NCBI RefSeq assembly: GCF_009363075.1
Contig: NZ_CP045293.1
Span: forward strand, 2,728,001 to 2,792,000
From: Paenibacillus guangzhouensis
GTDB taxonomy: Bacteria; Bacillota; Bacilli; Paenibacillales; Paenibacillaceae
Reading direction: 5' to 3'
DNA: 64,000 nt
Shown: positions 16,855 through 26,164 of the stretch, piece by piece
How positions within the stretch are numbered: position 1 is the first letter of the stretch
How the letters are laid out: each line of letters begins with the position of its first letter
Position numbers and translations under genes: made by a program
Notes under the pieces: model-generated
The model's database searches: none
What the model saw: the letters and a program-made list of their open reading frames with translations, nothing else
What the model was told of the DNA's origin: nothing

Positions 16855-17094
16855 TTATTCGCTTGCGCTGTTATCCTGTATGAGCGATACATTTCGCTGC
16901 GGTGTAAACGTCGAAATGGCATGTTTGTACACCATTTGCTGACGCCCTTCACTGTCAATCACAATCGTAAAATTATCGAATGCTTTGATCACGCCACGAA
17001 TCTGAAAACCATTGGTTAAATATACCGTAACAGGAATGTTATCCTTACGTAATTGGTTCAAGAATGTATCCTGAATATTAATGGATTTGTTCAT
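16855..17094 (-). CDS. hfq: RNA chaperone Hfq
   Basis: A 79-residue Sm-like protein starting [18 protein letters not shown]; this ATG is chosen over the GTG-type codons upstream because GGGGGTACG lies just ahead and Hfq homologues start here. The Sm1 motif ([23 protein letters not shown] region) and the Sm2 motif YKHAISTF are both clear. Hfq forms a hexamer that binds U-rich ends of small RNAs and mRNAs. It follows miaA at 18 bp, the conserved miaA-hfq pair. Confidence 0.97.
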   Translation of the reverse strand: MNKSINIQDTFLNQLRKDNIPVTVYLTNGFQIRGVIKAFDNFTIVIDSEGRQQMVYKHAISTFTPQRNVSLIQDNSASE

Positions 17095-17112
17095 TATCCG
17101 TACCCCCACATA

Positions 17113-18096
17113 TCATTTAGATTGTTTTGAAATATATTCAAGATCGAAGTGAAACTTTCCTGCTATTATATCACGAATTAGTTCCTTCTTCTTAGAAAAA
17201 TTTTCTGGATTCGTTACATCGACCCAGTGAATATCTTGCATATGACGGAACCAGGAGAGCTGTCTTTTGGCGAATCTTCGGGTGTCTCGTTTGAGTAGTG
17301 TAACAGCTTCCTCGAATGAACATTCCCCTTCAAGATATGCCGCAATTTCCTTGTATCCAAGCCCCTGCATCGACACAAGCTGCCTCGAGTACCCTTGCTT
17401 CAACAGACGCTCGACTTCCTGAACAAGACCTTGCTCGATCATGACATCAATGCGTGCTTCGATCCGTTGATACAGGAGAGCGCGATCCATGGTGAGTCCA
17501 ATAATACATAATTCATACGGCGATGTCTTGGTCTGTCCCGCTAGCTGTTCGGACAACCGGCTCCCTGTCAGATGGTATACCTCTAATGCACGAATAATAC
17601 GGCGTTGATCATTCGGATGCAATCGATCGGCTGAGACCGGATCAATGGCTCTTAACTTGTCATGGAGCGCTTCAGCGCCGTGCTGCTCGGCATATTGAAC
17701 TTGCTCTAGACGGAATGCTTCGTCAGCTCCGCGCTCTGTGAACTCGAATCCATAGCATACCGACTCCACATAGAGACCTGTGCCCCCAACAATAAACGGA
17801 AGCTTGCCCCGCCCCTCAATCTCTGAGATCAAGGTCGTGCAGCGTTCTTGAAATTCCGCGACGGAGAACGGTTCGTCCGGTTCGTGAATATCGATCATAT
17901 GATGCTCGATACCCTCCTGCTCTGCAGTTGAGAGCTTTGCCGTTCCGATATCCATCTGGCGATAGACTTGCATGGAATCGCCTGAAATGATCTCGCAATT
18001 GAAAAATCTCGCGAGGTCTAGACTTAGTGCCGTCTTGCCAACTGCAGTCGGCCCAATCAACACGAGTAAGCGCGGTTTATGATTCGTTGTTGTCAA
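17113..18096 (-). CDS. miaA: tRNA dimethylallyltransferase MiaA
   Basis: A 327-residue enzyme that transfers a dimethylallyl group to N6 of A37 in tRNAs reading UNN codons. The P-loop is LIGPTAVGKTALSL, and the substrate signatures ISGDSMQVYRQMDIGTAK, PFIVGGTGLYV and DQRRIIRALEVYHLTG are present, with the C-terminal QLSWFRHM segment. The start is a TTG behind GGAGTGATACACA. It overlaps the end of the methyltransferase gene by 20 bp and probably forms an operon with it and hfq. Confidence 0.96.
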   Translation of the reverse strand: MTTTNHKPRLLVLIGPTAVGKTALSLDLARFFNCEIISGDSMQVYRQMDIGTAKLSTAEQEGIEHHMIDIHEPDEPFSVAEFQERCTTLISEIEGRGKLPFIVGGTGLYVESVCYGFEFTERGADEAFRLEQVQYAEQHGAEALHDKLRAIDPVSADRLHPNDQRRIIRALEVYHLTGSRLSEQLAGQTKTSPYELCIIGLTMDRALLYQRIEARIDVMIEQGLVQEVERLLKQGYSRQLVSMQGLGYKEIAAYLEGECSFEEAVTLLKRDTRRFAKRQLSWFRHMQDIHWVDVTNPENFSKKKELIRDIIAGKFHFDLEYISKQSK

Positions 18097-18865
18097 TGTG
18101 TATCACTCCGTAAGCAATTTTGGACGGGTTGCGGTGAACACACGAGAACCCTAACCGTTCAAACTCTGTACTGTCACGCTGTTCCTTTAGTACGACAGTC
18201 TTGCGAGCAACACGCTTCGCATGTGCAATACTCTCCTCAGATATCGCTGCATGATTCGCTAGATCGCGCAGCGAATTGAGCGCGCTCGAATCCATTAACG
18301 GTTCCCTGAACATCGGATCGAAATAGACAACATCCACACTGCGATCCGGAAGCTCCTTCAGATATAGATCATGACTCGCATGCTTCATCTGAATCCGGCG
18401 CATGGCTTCATTCATCGATTCCACGTCTGTGTGGTACGTCTGAAGCCCTTCTCGCACGAGTGCGAATAACGGAAGTTGACTCTCTAGCGATATCACCCGA
18501 CCGCCAGGACCAACGCCATAAGAGAACACGATTGAATCCGAACCGAGGCCCGCTGTACAATCAAGTACGATATCGCCAGCTTGAATGCCAGCCATATCGA
18601 GCATGGGATCATGCTCTCCTCGGATGAGACGTTTGACTCTGACAAATGACATACTCGGGTGGAAATGCATCGCTGGCTTCTCCGGATGAACATACCGAAC
18701 CTCTTGATCCGTGATGATAATCATGTCCGGATCTTTGTAAGTCGAATAGAGCTTCGAGACCGAACGCCTCTGCCTTGTAACATATCGACACTGAAGCTCT
18801 TGCGCAAGCTGCTGAGCCCGTGTCACGGACTGCTCGGAAGACGAATCTGCCGTCGTAATGATCAT
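18077..18865 (-). CDS. Class I SAM-dependent methyltransferase (RsmJ/YhiQ-like)
   Basis: A 262-residue protein with a Rossmann methyltransferase domain: AGDIVLDCTAGLGSDSIVFS (SAM-binding glycine loop), RVISLESQLPLF, and VDVVYFDPMFREP, which resembles the DPMFP motif of RsmJ-type 16S rRNA (guanine-N2) methyltransferases. The N-terminal 90 residues are probably a substrate-recognition part. An AGGGTGAGG site precedes the ATG. The exact target is unknown; the neighbours (miaA, mutL) make an RNA role plausible. Confidence 0.8.
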   Translation of the reverse strand: MIITTADSSSEQSVTRAQQLAQELQCRYVTRQRRSVSKLYSTYKDPDMIIITDQEVRYVHPEKPAMHFHPSMSFVRVKRLIRGEHDPMLDMAGIQAGDIVLDCTAGLGSDSIVFSYGVGPGGRVISLESQLPLFALVREGLQTYHTDVESMNEAMRRIQMKHASHDLYLKELPDRSVDVVYFDPMFREPLMDSSALNSLRDLANHAAISEESIAHAKRVARKTVVLKEQRDSTEFERLGFSCVHRNPSKIAYGVIHIDNNES

Positions 18866-18909
18866 AACCTCACCCTTATTATAAGACTAACAACAGGTAA
18901 TTCTCAAAT

Positions 18910-20901
18910 TTACATCACCCGTTTGAACATTTTTTCCAATTCATAGGTTGAAAAACTAACAACAATCGGACGTCCGTGCGGACAAGTATATGGCTGCTTG
19001 CATGCTGCCAGCCGCTCGATAAGAACCTCAGCTTCGAGCGTCGTTAGCTTCTGATTCGCTTTGATCGAAGCTTTGCAAGAGCACATAATGGCTGATTTCT
19101 CACGAAGCTTCGCAATATCGACGGATTTTTCTTGCAGGACCCAATCAGCCATCTCTTGAATCAGCGATTCGGCCTCCCCTTCCGGGAACCAGTGCGGATA
19201 GGCACGTACAAGGAAGGTTTGTCCTCCGAAATGTTCCAGCAGCACGCCTGCTTGCTCGAACAACGGAATTCGCGCCTTAATCATCTCCGATTCCGTAGGC
19301 GTAAACTCAAGAGTGATCGGGAGCAGCAGTTCTTGGGAAGCCGCCGCTGGGTTGCCGAATTTCTCATAATAATACTCATAATTAATACGTTCATGCGCCG
19401 CATGTTGATCGATTAGATATAATCCGGTATCATTCTGCGCAATTAGATAGGTGCCATGCATTTGGCCAATCATCGATAACTCAGGGAATGCGGGCAATGT
19501 CATGCTCGCCTCCGGCGCCTGATACAACTGCTCCATCGCCTCTGAGGATAGTGGGTTCGAAGCCTGCTGATTCTTCGTTCCATACGTTTTTGAGCTATCA
19601 TTTCCTCCACCTGCATAATCAGCATAAGAACCGCGTTCACGTACAGCTGGCATTGGTTCGAGGAAGCTTCTGCGATCTGCATCATAAGACTTGCGATTCG
19701 GCTCCGCTTCCGGCAGCCCAATATTCACGCGTGCCTGAGGCGCCACTCGGAATCCTGAGTCTTCTGATCGGCTTGGGCTAATGTATGGCGTCGATGGCGT
19801 GTTCACGGATGCTTCCGTCGACGTTCCCGCTTCTCTTCTCACGAACTGAAGCTGCTCCTGAATATATGCAGCCTTATCCCCGCTTTTCGGCTTTGCCGCT
19901 GCTGGGATAAGCACTTGATCCTGCAACGCTTGACCAAGCGTCTGCTGAACGAACTGGCACAATTCCGCTTCTTTGCTGAAACGCACTTCGAGCTTCGCTG
20001 GATGCACGTTCACATCGACCAGCGTAGGATGCATTTCAAGATGTAGAACGACCAGCGGATAACGATTAATAGGCAATAACGTGTGATATGCTTGCTGGAT
20101 CGCTTGATTGAGCGCATAGTTCCGGATAAACCGTCCATTTACAACCGTGGAAATTGCATTCCGGTTCGACCGCGTCTGCTCCGGTTTGCAGATATACCCC
20201 GTCAAGCGATAATCCAGCTGCTCCCCTTCGACTGGTATCATCGATTTGGCGACAGATGTGCCATAAATCGCCGCGATTACTTGGAGCAGATCTCCGTTGC
20301 CTAAGGTCTGCAGCAGCATATTCCCATTATGACGAAGCGTAAAAGCAATTTGAGGATGCGCAAGCGCCATGCGATGCATCGTATCCGAGATATGTCCAAG
20401 TTCTGTCTGGATCGTCTTCATATATTTCAATCGCGCTGGCGTGTTATAGAATAATTCCTTCACGGTAAAGTCGGTCCCGCGCGCAGCATTAACGTCGCCG
20501 TTCATTTTGAGCGAACCGCCTTCAATAACGATACGACGCCCAAGTCCGCTATCTTCGGCAGAAGAAGTACATTCTACCTTCGAGACAGCCGCAATACTTG
20601 GCAAGGCCTCGCCGCGAAATCCTAGGCTGCGAATCTGGAATAGATCGCGGCCATTCGCAATTTTACTCGTCGCATGACGATAAAATGCGCGTTCGCAGTC
20701 TTCCGCCTCGATGCCAGAACCGTTATCGGCGACACGAATCATCTGAAGCCCGCCTTCCTCCACGGTCACATCGACGCGCGTACTCCCTGCATCGATGGCA
20801 TTCTCGACAAGCTCCTTGATGACTGAAGCAGGTCGTTCGACAACTTCACCGGCAGCAATTTGGTTGGCGATATGCTCGTCCAATACATGAATTCTCGACA
20901 T
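18910..20901 (-). CDS. mutL: DNA mismatch repair protein MutL (endonuclease type)
   Basis: A 663-residue MutL. The N-terminal GHKL ATPase shows VIKELVENAIDAGST, IRVADNGSGI and RSLGFRGEALPSIAA; the transducer domain follows to about residue 330, then a variable linker (about 340-460). The C-terminal domain carries the endonuclease motif DQHAAHERINYE, the Cys/Lys motif SCKASIKANQKL and CPHGRPIVV, so this is the nicking type of MutL used by species without MutH. It lies 26 bp after mutS with a GAGGGGGAT ribosome binding site. Confidence 0.97.
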   Translation of the reverse strand: MSRIHVLDEHIANQIAAGEVVERPASVIKELVENAIDAGSTRVDVTVEEGGLQMIRVADNGSGIEAEDCERAFYRHATSKIANGRDLFQIRSLGFRGEALPSIAAVSKVECTSSAEDSGLGRRIVIEGGSLKMNGDVNAARGTDFTVKELFYNTPARLKYMKTIQTELGHISDTMHRMALAHPQIAFTLRHNGNMLLQTLGNGDLLQVIAAIYGTSVAKSMIPVEGEQLDYRLTGYICKPEQTRSNRNAISTVVNGRFIRNYALNQAIQQAYHTLLPINRYPLVVLHLEMHPTLVDVNVHPAKLEVRFSKEAELCQFVQQTLGQALQDQVLIPAAAKPKSGDKAAYIQEQLQFVRREAGTSTEASVNTPSTPYISPSRSEDSGFRVAPQARVNIGLPEAEPNRKSYDADRRSFLEPMPAVRERGSYADYAGGGNDSSKTYGTKNQQASNPLSSEAMEQLYQAPEASMTLPAFPELSMIGQMHGTYLIAQNDTGLYLIDQHAAHERINYEYYYEKFGNPAAASQELLLPITLEFTPTESEMIKARIPLFEQAGVLLEHFGGQTFLVRAYPHWFPEGEAESLIQEMADWVLQEKSVDIAKLREKSAIMCSCKASIKANQKLTTLEAEVLIERLAACKQPYTCPHGRPIVVSFSTYELEKMFKRVM

Positions 20902-20927
20902 CCTTCATCCCCCTCTTCCGTTGTCCG

Positions 20928-23636
20928 TCACGCTAATCCTTTGACTTGCTGCTTGAGCTCATTTAACAACTGCATCGCTTGCAGCGGCGTCATATTCATA
21001 ATATCCGCAGCTTGCAGACTCGCGATGACACGCTCTGCACGGGGATCAGCCTTCTTCACAGGTTTCGTGGAAGAGAAATCTTCATCGCCGAAGATCGACA
21101 GCTGCACGACGCCTGTGCGCTGATCGGCTTCCTGATCCGCCACCTTCATCGGTTCGACTGGCGCAGCAGCTTGTGTCATTGGAAGGGATCCTTCTTCTAC
21201 AGCAACTGCTGCCTCTCGTACGACTTTCTCTTTCCCTTCATGCGTTGCTTCGTTATATTCGAACCCTTGCAGCAAGGTATAGGCCCGATCGATAATCAGT
21301 TCAGGCAGACCAGCCAACCGTGCGCAATAAATTCCGTAACTTGTGCTCGCTGCGCCTGGGATCAATTTTCTTAAGAATGTTACATCATTGCCATTCTCTT
21401 GCACCGCCATACAATAGTTGCGAAGTCCACCCAGACTACTCTCCAGATGGGCAAGCTCATGGAAATGCGTTGATACGAGCGCTTTACAGCCAATTCGATC
21501 ATGAACGTATTCGATCACCGCTTGCGCAATCGACATCCCCTCGCTCGTCGAGGTGCCGCGGCCTAACTCATCAATGATCACTAGGCTGCGCGGTGTGGCT
21601 TTCTCCGTCATGACCTGAATATCCATCATTTCCACCATGAACGTGCTCTGTCCGCCGATCAGGTCATCGGCAGCGCCGATTCGTGTAAAAATACGATCGA
21701 TCATTGGAATTTCCGCTTGCTCAGCGGGAACGAAACACCCCATTTGCGCCATGATGCAGATGAGTGCAACTTGACGCATATACGTACTTTTACCTGCCAT
21801 ATTCGGTCCTGTAATTAAGAGAATCTGCTCCTCATCACGAATCAACTTCGTATCATTGGCGATAAATGTCCCGCCATTCATCACGGCTTCGACAACCGGA
21901 TGACGACCCGCCTTCACGATGAGATCCCCACCATCGGTTAATACTGGCTTCACCATACGATGCTGGGCACTAACCGTCGCAAGCGATTGGTAGACATCGA
22001 CCTCTGCAACCTTCTCGGCAAGCTTCTGCAACCGCGTAATCTCTGCCGCAATCCGCTCGCGCAGCTGAACGAAGAGACTATACTCCAAGTCAACCATTTT
22101 CTCTTCCGCTTCCAGAATGAGCGATTCCTTCGATTTCAACTCGGGTGTCACATAACGCTCAGCATTCGCAAGCGTCTGCTTCCGCTCGTAACGCCCTTCT
22201 GGCAACGATCCGATCTGCGACTTCGTTACTTCTATATAATAGCCAAATACTTTGTTAAACCCAATCTTGAGCGACTTAATGCCCGTCGCTTCTCGTTCAC
22301 GACGCTCCAAATCCGCAATCCACCGCTTGCCGTTTACGTTCGCTTCACGAAGTTGATCCAGATGTTCGTCATACCCCGTCCGAATGAGGCCGCCGTCCCG
22401 CACAGAAATCGGTGGCTCGTCCATCACCGCAGCCTCGATCCACGAGAGGACATCGGTGCAGCTGTCCACATCGGCGGCGAGCTCGCGAAGTGTCGACGAA
22501 GGCGAGTTCAGGCACAATTCTAGCAATGCAGGAATCTGCTGCAGCGAAGTTCGGAGTGCGATCATGTCTCTACCATTCGCGTTCCCGAAGGCAACCCGGC
22601 CCACGAGACGCTCAAGATCATAGATTTCCTTCAATTGCTTGCGTATATCTTCTCGCACGATAAATTGATGGAACAGCTTGTCTACAGCTTCGAGACGGGA
22701 TTCAATGGCCGCTCGCTGCATTAATGGCTTATCAATCCATCGGCGTAATAACCTAGCTCCCATAGACGTTTCCGTCTGATCCAAGAGCCAGAGCAGCGAT
22801 CCTTTCTTCGCGCGCTCACGCACCGTCTCCACCAATTCCAAATTCCGTCTCGTAAACGGATCGAGGATTAAGAAATGCTCTGGTTCATAACTGCGTATTT
22901 GCGTCAGCTGTCCAAGCGACCGCTTCTGCGTCTCATTCAAATAGGCAACCAAGCGCGATACGACACGTCGACGCACGGCTTCCAGTCTCGACCATGCTGT
23001 ATCGCCAAATTGGCGCACGACAAGAGCATCGTCGCTCTTCAGCCACGACGTTGTGAGTACCGGTTTCCCCAGCGTAAATTCTTGCCGAACATGCGGAAGC
23101 AATTCCTCGTCACAGAGAATTTCGGATGGAGTGTATATATTCATTTCGTCGAGCAACCGCTCATTGGAATGAGGGAATGAAGTCACATACAGTTCACCTG
23201 TTGATAAATCACAAGCAGATAGGCCAAGCTGCCCATCCAAGACAGATAAACAGACCATGTAGTTATTCGCGGCTTCGCTCGACATGCGGCTGTCCATCAC
23301 CGTACCCGGCGTCACGACACGCACGATCTCTCTTCGCACGACGCCTTTTGCCGCCGAAGGATCTTCCACCTGCTCGCAAATGGCTACTTTATATCCTTTT
23401 TCGATTAATCGATGAATGTAGTTTTCAGCGGAATGATAAGGAATTCCACACATCGGAATTCGTTCTGCTGCGCCGCCTTCACGGCCCGTCAATGTGATCT
23501 CTAATTCTTTGGAAGCAAGAATGGCGTCATCAAAGAACATTTCATAGAAATCGCCCAGACGGAAAAATAAAAACGCATCCTTAGCGTCAGCTTTAATCGA
23601 TAAATATTGCTCAATCATTGGCGTATATTTGGCCAT
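20928..23636 (-). CDS. mutS: DNA mismatch repair protein MutS
   Basis: A 902-residue mismatch sensor. The N-terminal mismatch-binding domain has FRLGDFYEMF with the Phe-x-Glu reading motif; the C-terminal ATPase shows TGPNMAGKSTYMRQVA (Walker A), VIIDELGRGTSTSEG (Walker B and signature) and the conserved STHFHEL. After residue about 790 comes a linker (rich in Glu, Val, Ala) and a C-terminal tetramerisation-like segment ending LLNELKQQVKGLA. GAGGTGGAGG precedes the ATG. The gene order cotE-(amidoligase)-mutS-mutL follows B. subtilis except for the inserted gene. Confidence 0.97.
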   Translation of the reverse strand: MAKYTPMIEQYLSIKADAKDAFLFFRLGDFYEMFFDDAILASKELEITLTGREGGAAERIPMCGIPYHSAENYIHRLIEKGYKVAICEQVEDPSAAKGVVRREIVRVVTPGTVMDSRMSSEAANNYMVCLSVLDGQLGLSACDLSTGELYVTSFPHSNERLLDEMNIYTPSEILCDEELLPHVRQEFTLGKPVLTTSWLKSDDALVVRQFGDTAWSRLEAVRRRVVSRLVAYLNETQKRSLGQLTQIRSYEPEHFLILDPFTRRNLELVETVRERAKKGSLLWLLDQTETSMGARLLRRWIDKPLMQRAAIESRLEAVDKLFHQFIVREDIRKQLKEIYDLERLVGRVAFGNANGRDMIALRTSLQQIPALLELCLNSPSSTLRELAADVDSCTDVLSWIEAAVMDEPPISVRDGGLIRTGYDEHLDQLREANVNGKRWIADLERREREATGIKSLKIGFNKVFGYYIEVTKSQIGSLPEGRYERKQTLANAERYVTPELKSKESLILEAEEKMVDLEYSLFVQLRERIAAEITRLQKLAEKVAEVDVYQSLATVSAQHRMVKPVLTDGGDLIVKAGRHPVVEAVMNGGTFIANDTKLIRDEEQILLITGPNMAGKSTYMRQVALICIMAQMGCFVPAEQAEIPMIDRIFTRIGAADDLIGGQSTFMVEMMDIQVMTEKATPRSLVIIDELGRGTSTSEGMSIAQAVIEYVHDRIGCKALVSTHFHELAHLESSLGGLRNYCMAVQENGNDVTFLRKLIPGAASTSYGIYCARLAGLPELIIDRAYTLLQGFEYNEATHEGKEKVVREAAVAVEEGSLPMTQAAAPVEPMKVADQEADQRTGVVQLSIFGDEDFSSTKPVKKADPRAERVIASLQAADIMNMTPLQAMQLLNELKQQVKGLA

Positions 23637-23693
23637 GTCCGAACCTCCACCTCTTTCATTACCGTCTCATTATAACAGAAATGACGGTACAGA

Positions 23694-25217
23694 TCATTGA
23701 AAGGGAGGGATTTTCCACAGCTTGCGAATATCTTGCTGCTCATCCCATGGGACGCGGTGCCTGATCCGATCCATGAGCGGCTCTATGTACCCTGCATATT
23801 TCCCATAAGAAGGAAGCCTTAATAAATCATCGTACAACGATTCGAAATAACCGGCGAGTAAGGAGGAATTGCCTGCATAAAAAGCTTCAACCACCCGTTC
23901 ATCACGCGTATAGCGCAATGTTAATGAACGGTACTCTGAAGCGACGAGCTGCGCAAGCGCAATGACACCTTTGGTCACCACCGGAGAGACCAGCCAGCTA
24001 GGCAAGGTTCGATATTCGAACCCATGGTGAGGCTGAACGCGAAAATCCCCAAGCACACCATACCTCGGTCTTCGTCTCGCGGATGTGTTTGCCTCAATGA
24101 TCGCTAGGGGGAGCGCGATATAATTATCTAATACCCGAAGCAGCTGAGCATTTAACCAAAGTCCGCTGAAATGAATATGGCCTCCGATCGCAAGTCCGGG
24201 CATAGGCATACCGCCAGCAAGCCAGCGTAAATGTCGATCCGGAATCGATCTGGCTGCCATTTGCATCGTTCGCATTAATTGGATGATCAGTTCCCGCGGC
24301 TCTTCGCGTGGCTCCGGTCTAAGCTCGACGAGCGGATAAATCGGCGAATTCATCGTCACGGTCTGCTCAAGCCCTTCTTCATCCAGTCGATTCCCACTGC
24401 TTCGAATCCAGACGGCATCGCAACCGACGGGACCATCCTTCGGCAAATATTTCGATGCAGACACGGTCTTGCCCAGTTCCGCGTCATACAGAATAAACTC
24501 GGGGTCCATCCCGAGCATCGCTGGTGTTGTTCGTTCTGCTTCCAACCGGAATCGATCTCGATCATGAATCATCGCCAGCGCAAATTGTGTTGCGAGTTCC
24601 TTGGAACTGAGCTCTGGCGGGGATAGCAATGACACCACTACCATCCCACCGCTCTGCTGCTGCTCAATATGAACTTCCCCAATATCCCAACCAACGCAAT
24701 AGAGTGCGCGAATTGCCAATCGGCAAATACGACGAATGACAGCATCTGAGCGGTCTAAATCGATAGGCTGTTCCGAAGATAGGCCATTTGGCCCGATAAG
24801 GACACCACGATGAACGGCAAGCACACGCAAATGATAGACATGTACGGTATATCGTCGTATGCCCTTCTCTTGCGAAATAGGTATTCCATGTCGAGCTAAT
24901 ATTGTGCTTAAATCCACGTCCTGCCGGCGTTGTACATACGATGCATCACAATTGGTTCGATAGATGAGAGCTTGCGGCGTATGAAGTCGATTAAGCCAAC
25001 GGTTCGTTGACTCATCTGATCCTTCCCAGCGAACCCACGTCAAGGTCTCGGATTCAGAAGTAAGCCTAGTCAGAGGCATCAGCTCATCCGGATGTCTCAT
25101 GACCTTTCCTTCCTGGCCGCATCCCTGCCGAAGCGCGCGTATTAGATCATGAGGCGGATGATTTCTGGCGAATTCCAGAGCCATTCCTTCTCCGTCCGTC
25201 CATATCCACGTATTCAT
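23694..25217 (-). CDS. Putative amidoligase (COOH-NH2 ligase type 2 family)
   Basis: About 507 residues from the ATG at 25217 (MNTWIWTDGEG); a GTG at 25241 is the alternative. The second half resembles phage phiEco32-like carboxyl-amine ligases of the glutamine-synthetase-like fold: GMDPEFILYDAELGKTVSAS, GCDAVWIRSSGNRL, PLVELRPEPREEPRELI, GLAIGGHIHFSGL and YRTLPSWLVSPVV, with Glu, His and Arg residues placed as in ATP-dependent ligases. The substrate is unknown. It sits between cotE and mutS, so a role in modifying a spore coat or peptide substrate can be imagined but is not shown. Confidence 0.7.
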   Translation of the reverse strand: MNTWIWTDGEGMALEFARNHPPHDLIRALRQGCGQEGKVMRHPDELMPLTRLTSESETLTWVRWEGSDESTNRWLNRLHTPQALIYRTNCDASYVQRRQDVDLSTILARHGIPISQEKGIRRYTVHVYHLRVLAVHRGVLIGPNGLSSEQPIDLDRSDAVIRRICRLAIRALYCVGWDIGEVHIEQQQSGGMVVVSLLSPPELSSKELATQFALAMIHDRDRFRLEAERTTPAMLGMDPEFILYDAELGKTVSASKYLPKDGPVGCDAVWIRSSGNRLDEEGLEQTVTMNSPIYPLVELRPEPREEPRELIIQLMRTMQMAARSIPDRHLRWLAGGMPMPGLAIGGHIHFSGLWLNAQLLRVLDNYIALPLAIIEANTSARRRPRYGVLGDFRVQPHHGFEYRTLPSWLVSPVVTKGVIALAQLVASEYRSLTLRYTRDERVVEAFYAGNSSLLAGYFESLYDDLLRLPSYGKYAGYIEPLMDRIRHRVPWDEQQDIRKLWKIPPFQ

Positions 25218-25344
25218 CCCGCCACCCCGTTTCACGCACACCGAAGATTTTGAGCAGGAACCCTGCTTCCAAACCCTCGTACAACGCCATTCGCATACGA
25301 TCCGTGAATATCAAATGACTCGTGCCACTCCCTAATTAATATTT

Positions 25345-25371
25345 CAAAAAAAAGGAGGGCTCCTGCCCTCT
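25345..25371 (-). terminator. cotE terminator
   Basis: On the minus strand GAGGGCAGGAGCCCTC is a compact hairpin followed by eight T residues. It separates cotE from the amidoligase gene, so the two are not in one transcript. The rest of 25218-25344 shows only a possible amidoligase promoter region. Confidence 0.85.
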
Positions 25372-25412
25372 ACACCGCCCCTCTAGATGCATATATTAGA
25401 CTATCGAAGCCC

Positions 25413-25970
25413 TCATACTTCATCGTCAAGCAAATCCGGGTCTAGATCGTCATATTCACCGTCTTCATAGCTGAAATCATAATCTTTGTCATCATGATCC
25501 GCGCAGCCGTTCGGGCAGACCTTGACACAGACTTTGGTCTCAGCGACCATCTCAACAGCAAATTCGCGTTCCACACGGATCGATACACTCGACTTGTTAG
25601 AAGATACGCTCGCTTCTACGCAGTTCGGCTCTTGCGTTGCCTCCGCAGCCACCTCTTGCGTCGATGCTCTATGTTTCGGATCCAGATACGACAGTGGAAC
25701 GTGTTCTACATAAGATACCGTTTCTTTGGCTACATCCGTTTGCGAGTTTTTGTCGTATGAATACCAAATGTTGATATCGTAAGTACCAATAACTTCAATG
25801 CCGTCGCCTGCACGAACTGCTTCGTACTGATGGTTTATAACCCATGCCCCCAGGATGCTGGTTGGATTATGAGGCGGAGTCACGGTATGTGTTACGGTAG
25901 AGAACTTACGACCCTTGCCGCAGACTGCTTTCGTAATAATCTCTCTACATTGATGTTTATCTGCTAATGC
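25413..25970 (-). CDS. cotE: Outer spore coat morphogenetic protein CotE
   Basis: About 185 residues from MALADKHQCREIITK, chosen because GGAGGTTAAAAGG lies just upstream. The family signature is clear: EIITKAVCGKGRKF, PTSILGAWVINHQYEA and GTYDINIWYSYDKNSQT. The C-terminal part holds Cys residues (VCVKVCPNGCADHDD) and a strongly acidic tail ending LDPDLLDDEV, as in other CotE proteins. CotE forms the platform that recruits the outer coat in the mother cell. A SigE-like promoter lies about 38-64 bp upstream. Confidence 0.95.
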   Translation of the reverse strand, partial: ALADKHQCREIITKAVCGKGRKFSTVTHTVTPPHNPTSILGAWVINHQYEAVRAGDGIEVIGTYDINIWYSYDKNSQTDVAKETVSYVEHVPLSYLDPKHRASTQEVAAEATQEPNCVEASVSSNKSSVSIRVEREFAVEMVAETKVCVKVCPNGCADHDDKDYDFSYEDGEYDDLDPDLLDDEV

Positions 25971-26007
25971 CATCCTTTTAACCTCCTCCATACAATCATT
26001 CATTTAA

Positions 26008-26034
26008 AGTGTATGCAGGACATAGGCGAATGTT
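26008..26034 (-). promoter_or_regulatory. Putative SigE promoter of cotE
   Basis: On the minus strand CATACACT (26008-26015) matches the SigE -10 consensus CATACANT exactly; a weaker -35 AACATT (26029-26034) lies 13 bp upstream. cotE of B. subtilis has a SigE promoter, so the position is sensible. Confidence 0.5.
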
Positions 26035-26075
26035 GATAAAATGGTCAAACATAATTTTATATGATTCTCATCTAG

Positions 26076-26100
26076 CAAAATAACCCCACAAAGTGGGGCC
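26076..26100 (-). terminator. Terminator of the aromatic-acid-exporter-like gene
   Basis: On the minus strand CCCCAC-TTT-GTGGGG is followed by TTATTTTGC. It lies about 65 bp after the stop codon of the gene at 26165-27112. A second GC-rich palindrome (GGGGCCCC near 26134-26141) lies between. Confidence 0.7.
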
Positions 26101-26164
26101 TTGACTTCGAAGTTGATTCAGGTACTTTGCGGGGGGCCCCGAAAAATCCTATTGTTCAAAGAGA

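Noticed and set aside
26131-26145. GGGGCCCC palindrome as an operator
   Set aside because: A simple GC-rich palindrome near a terminator, with no second copy or promoter; it does not stand as a regulatory site.
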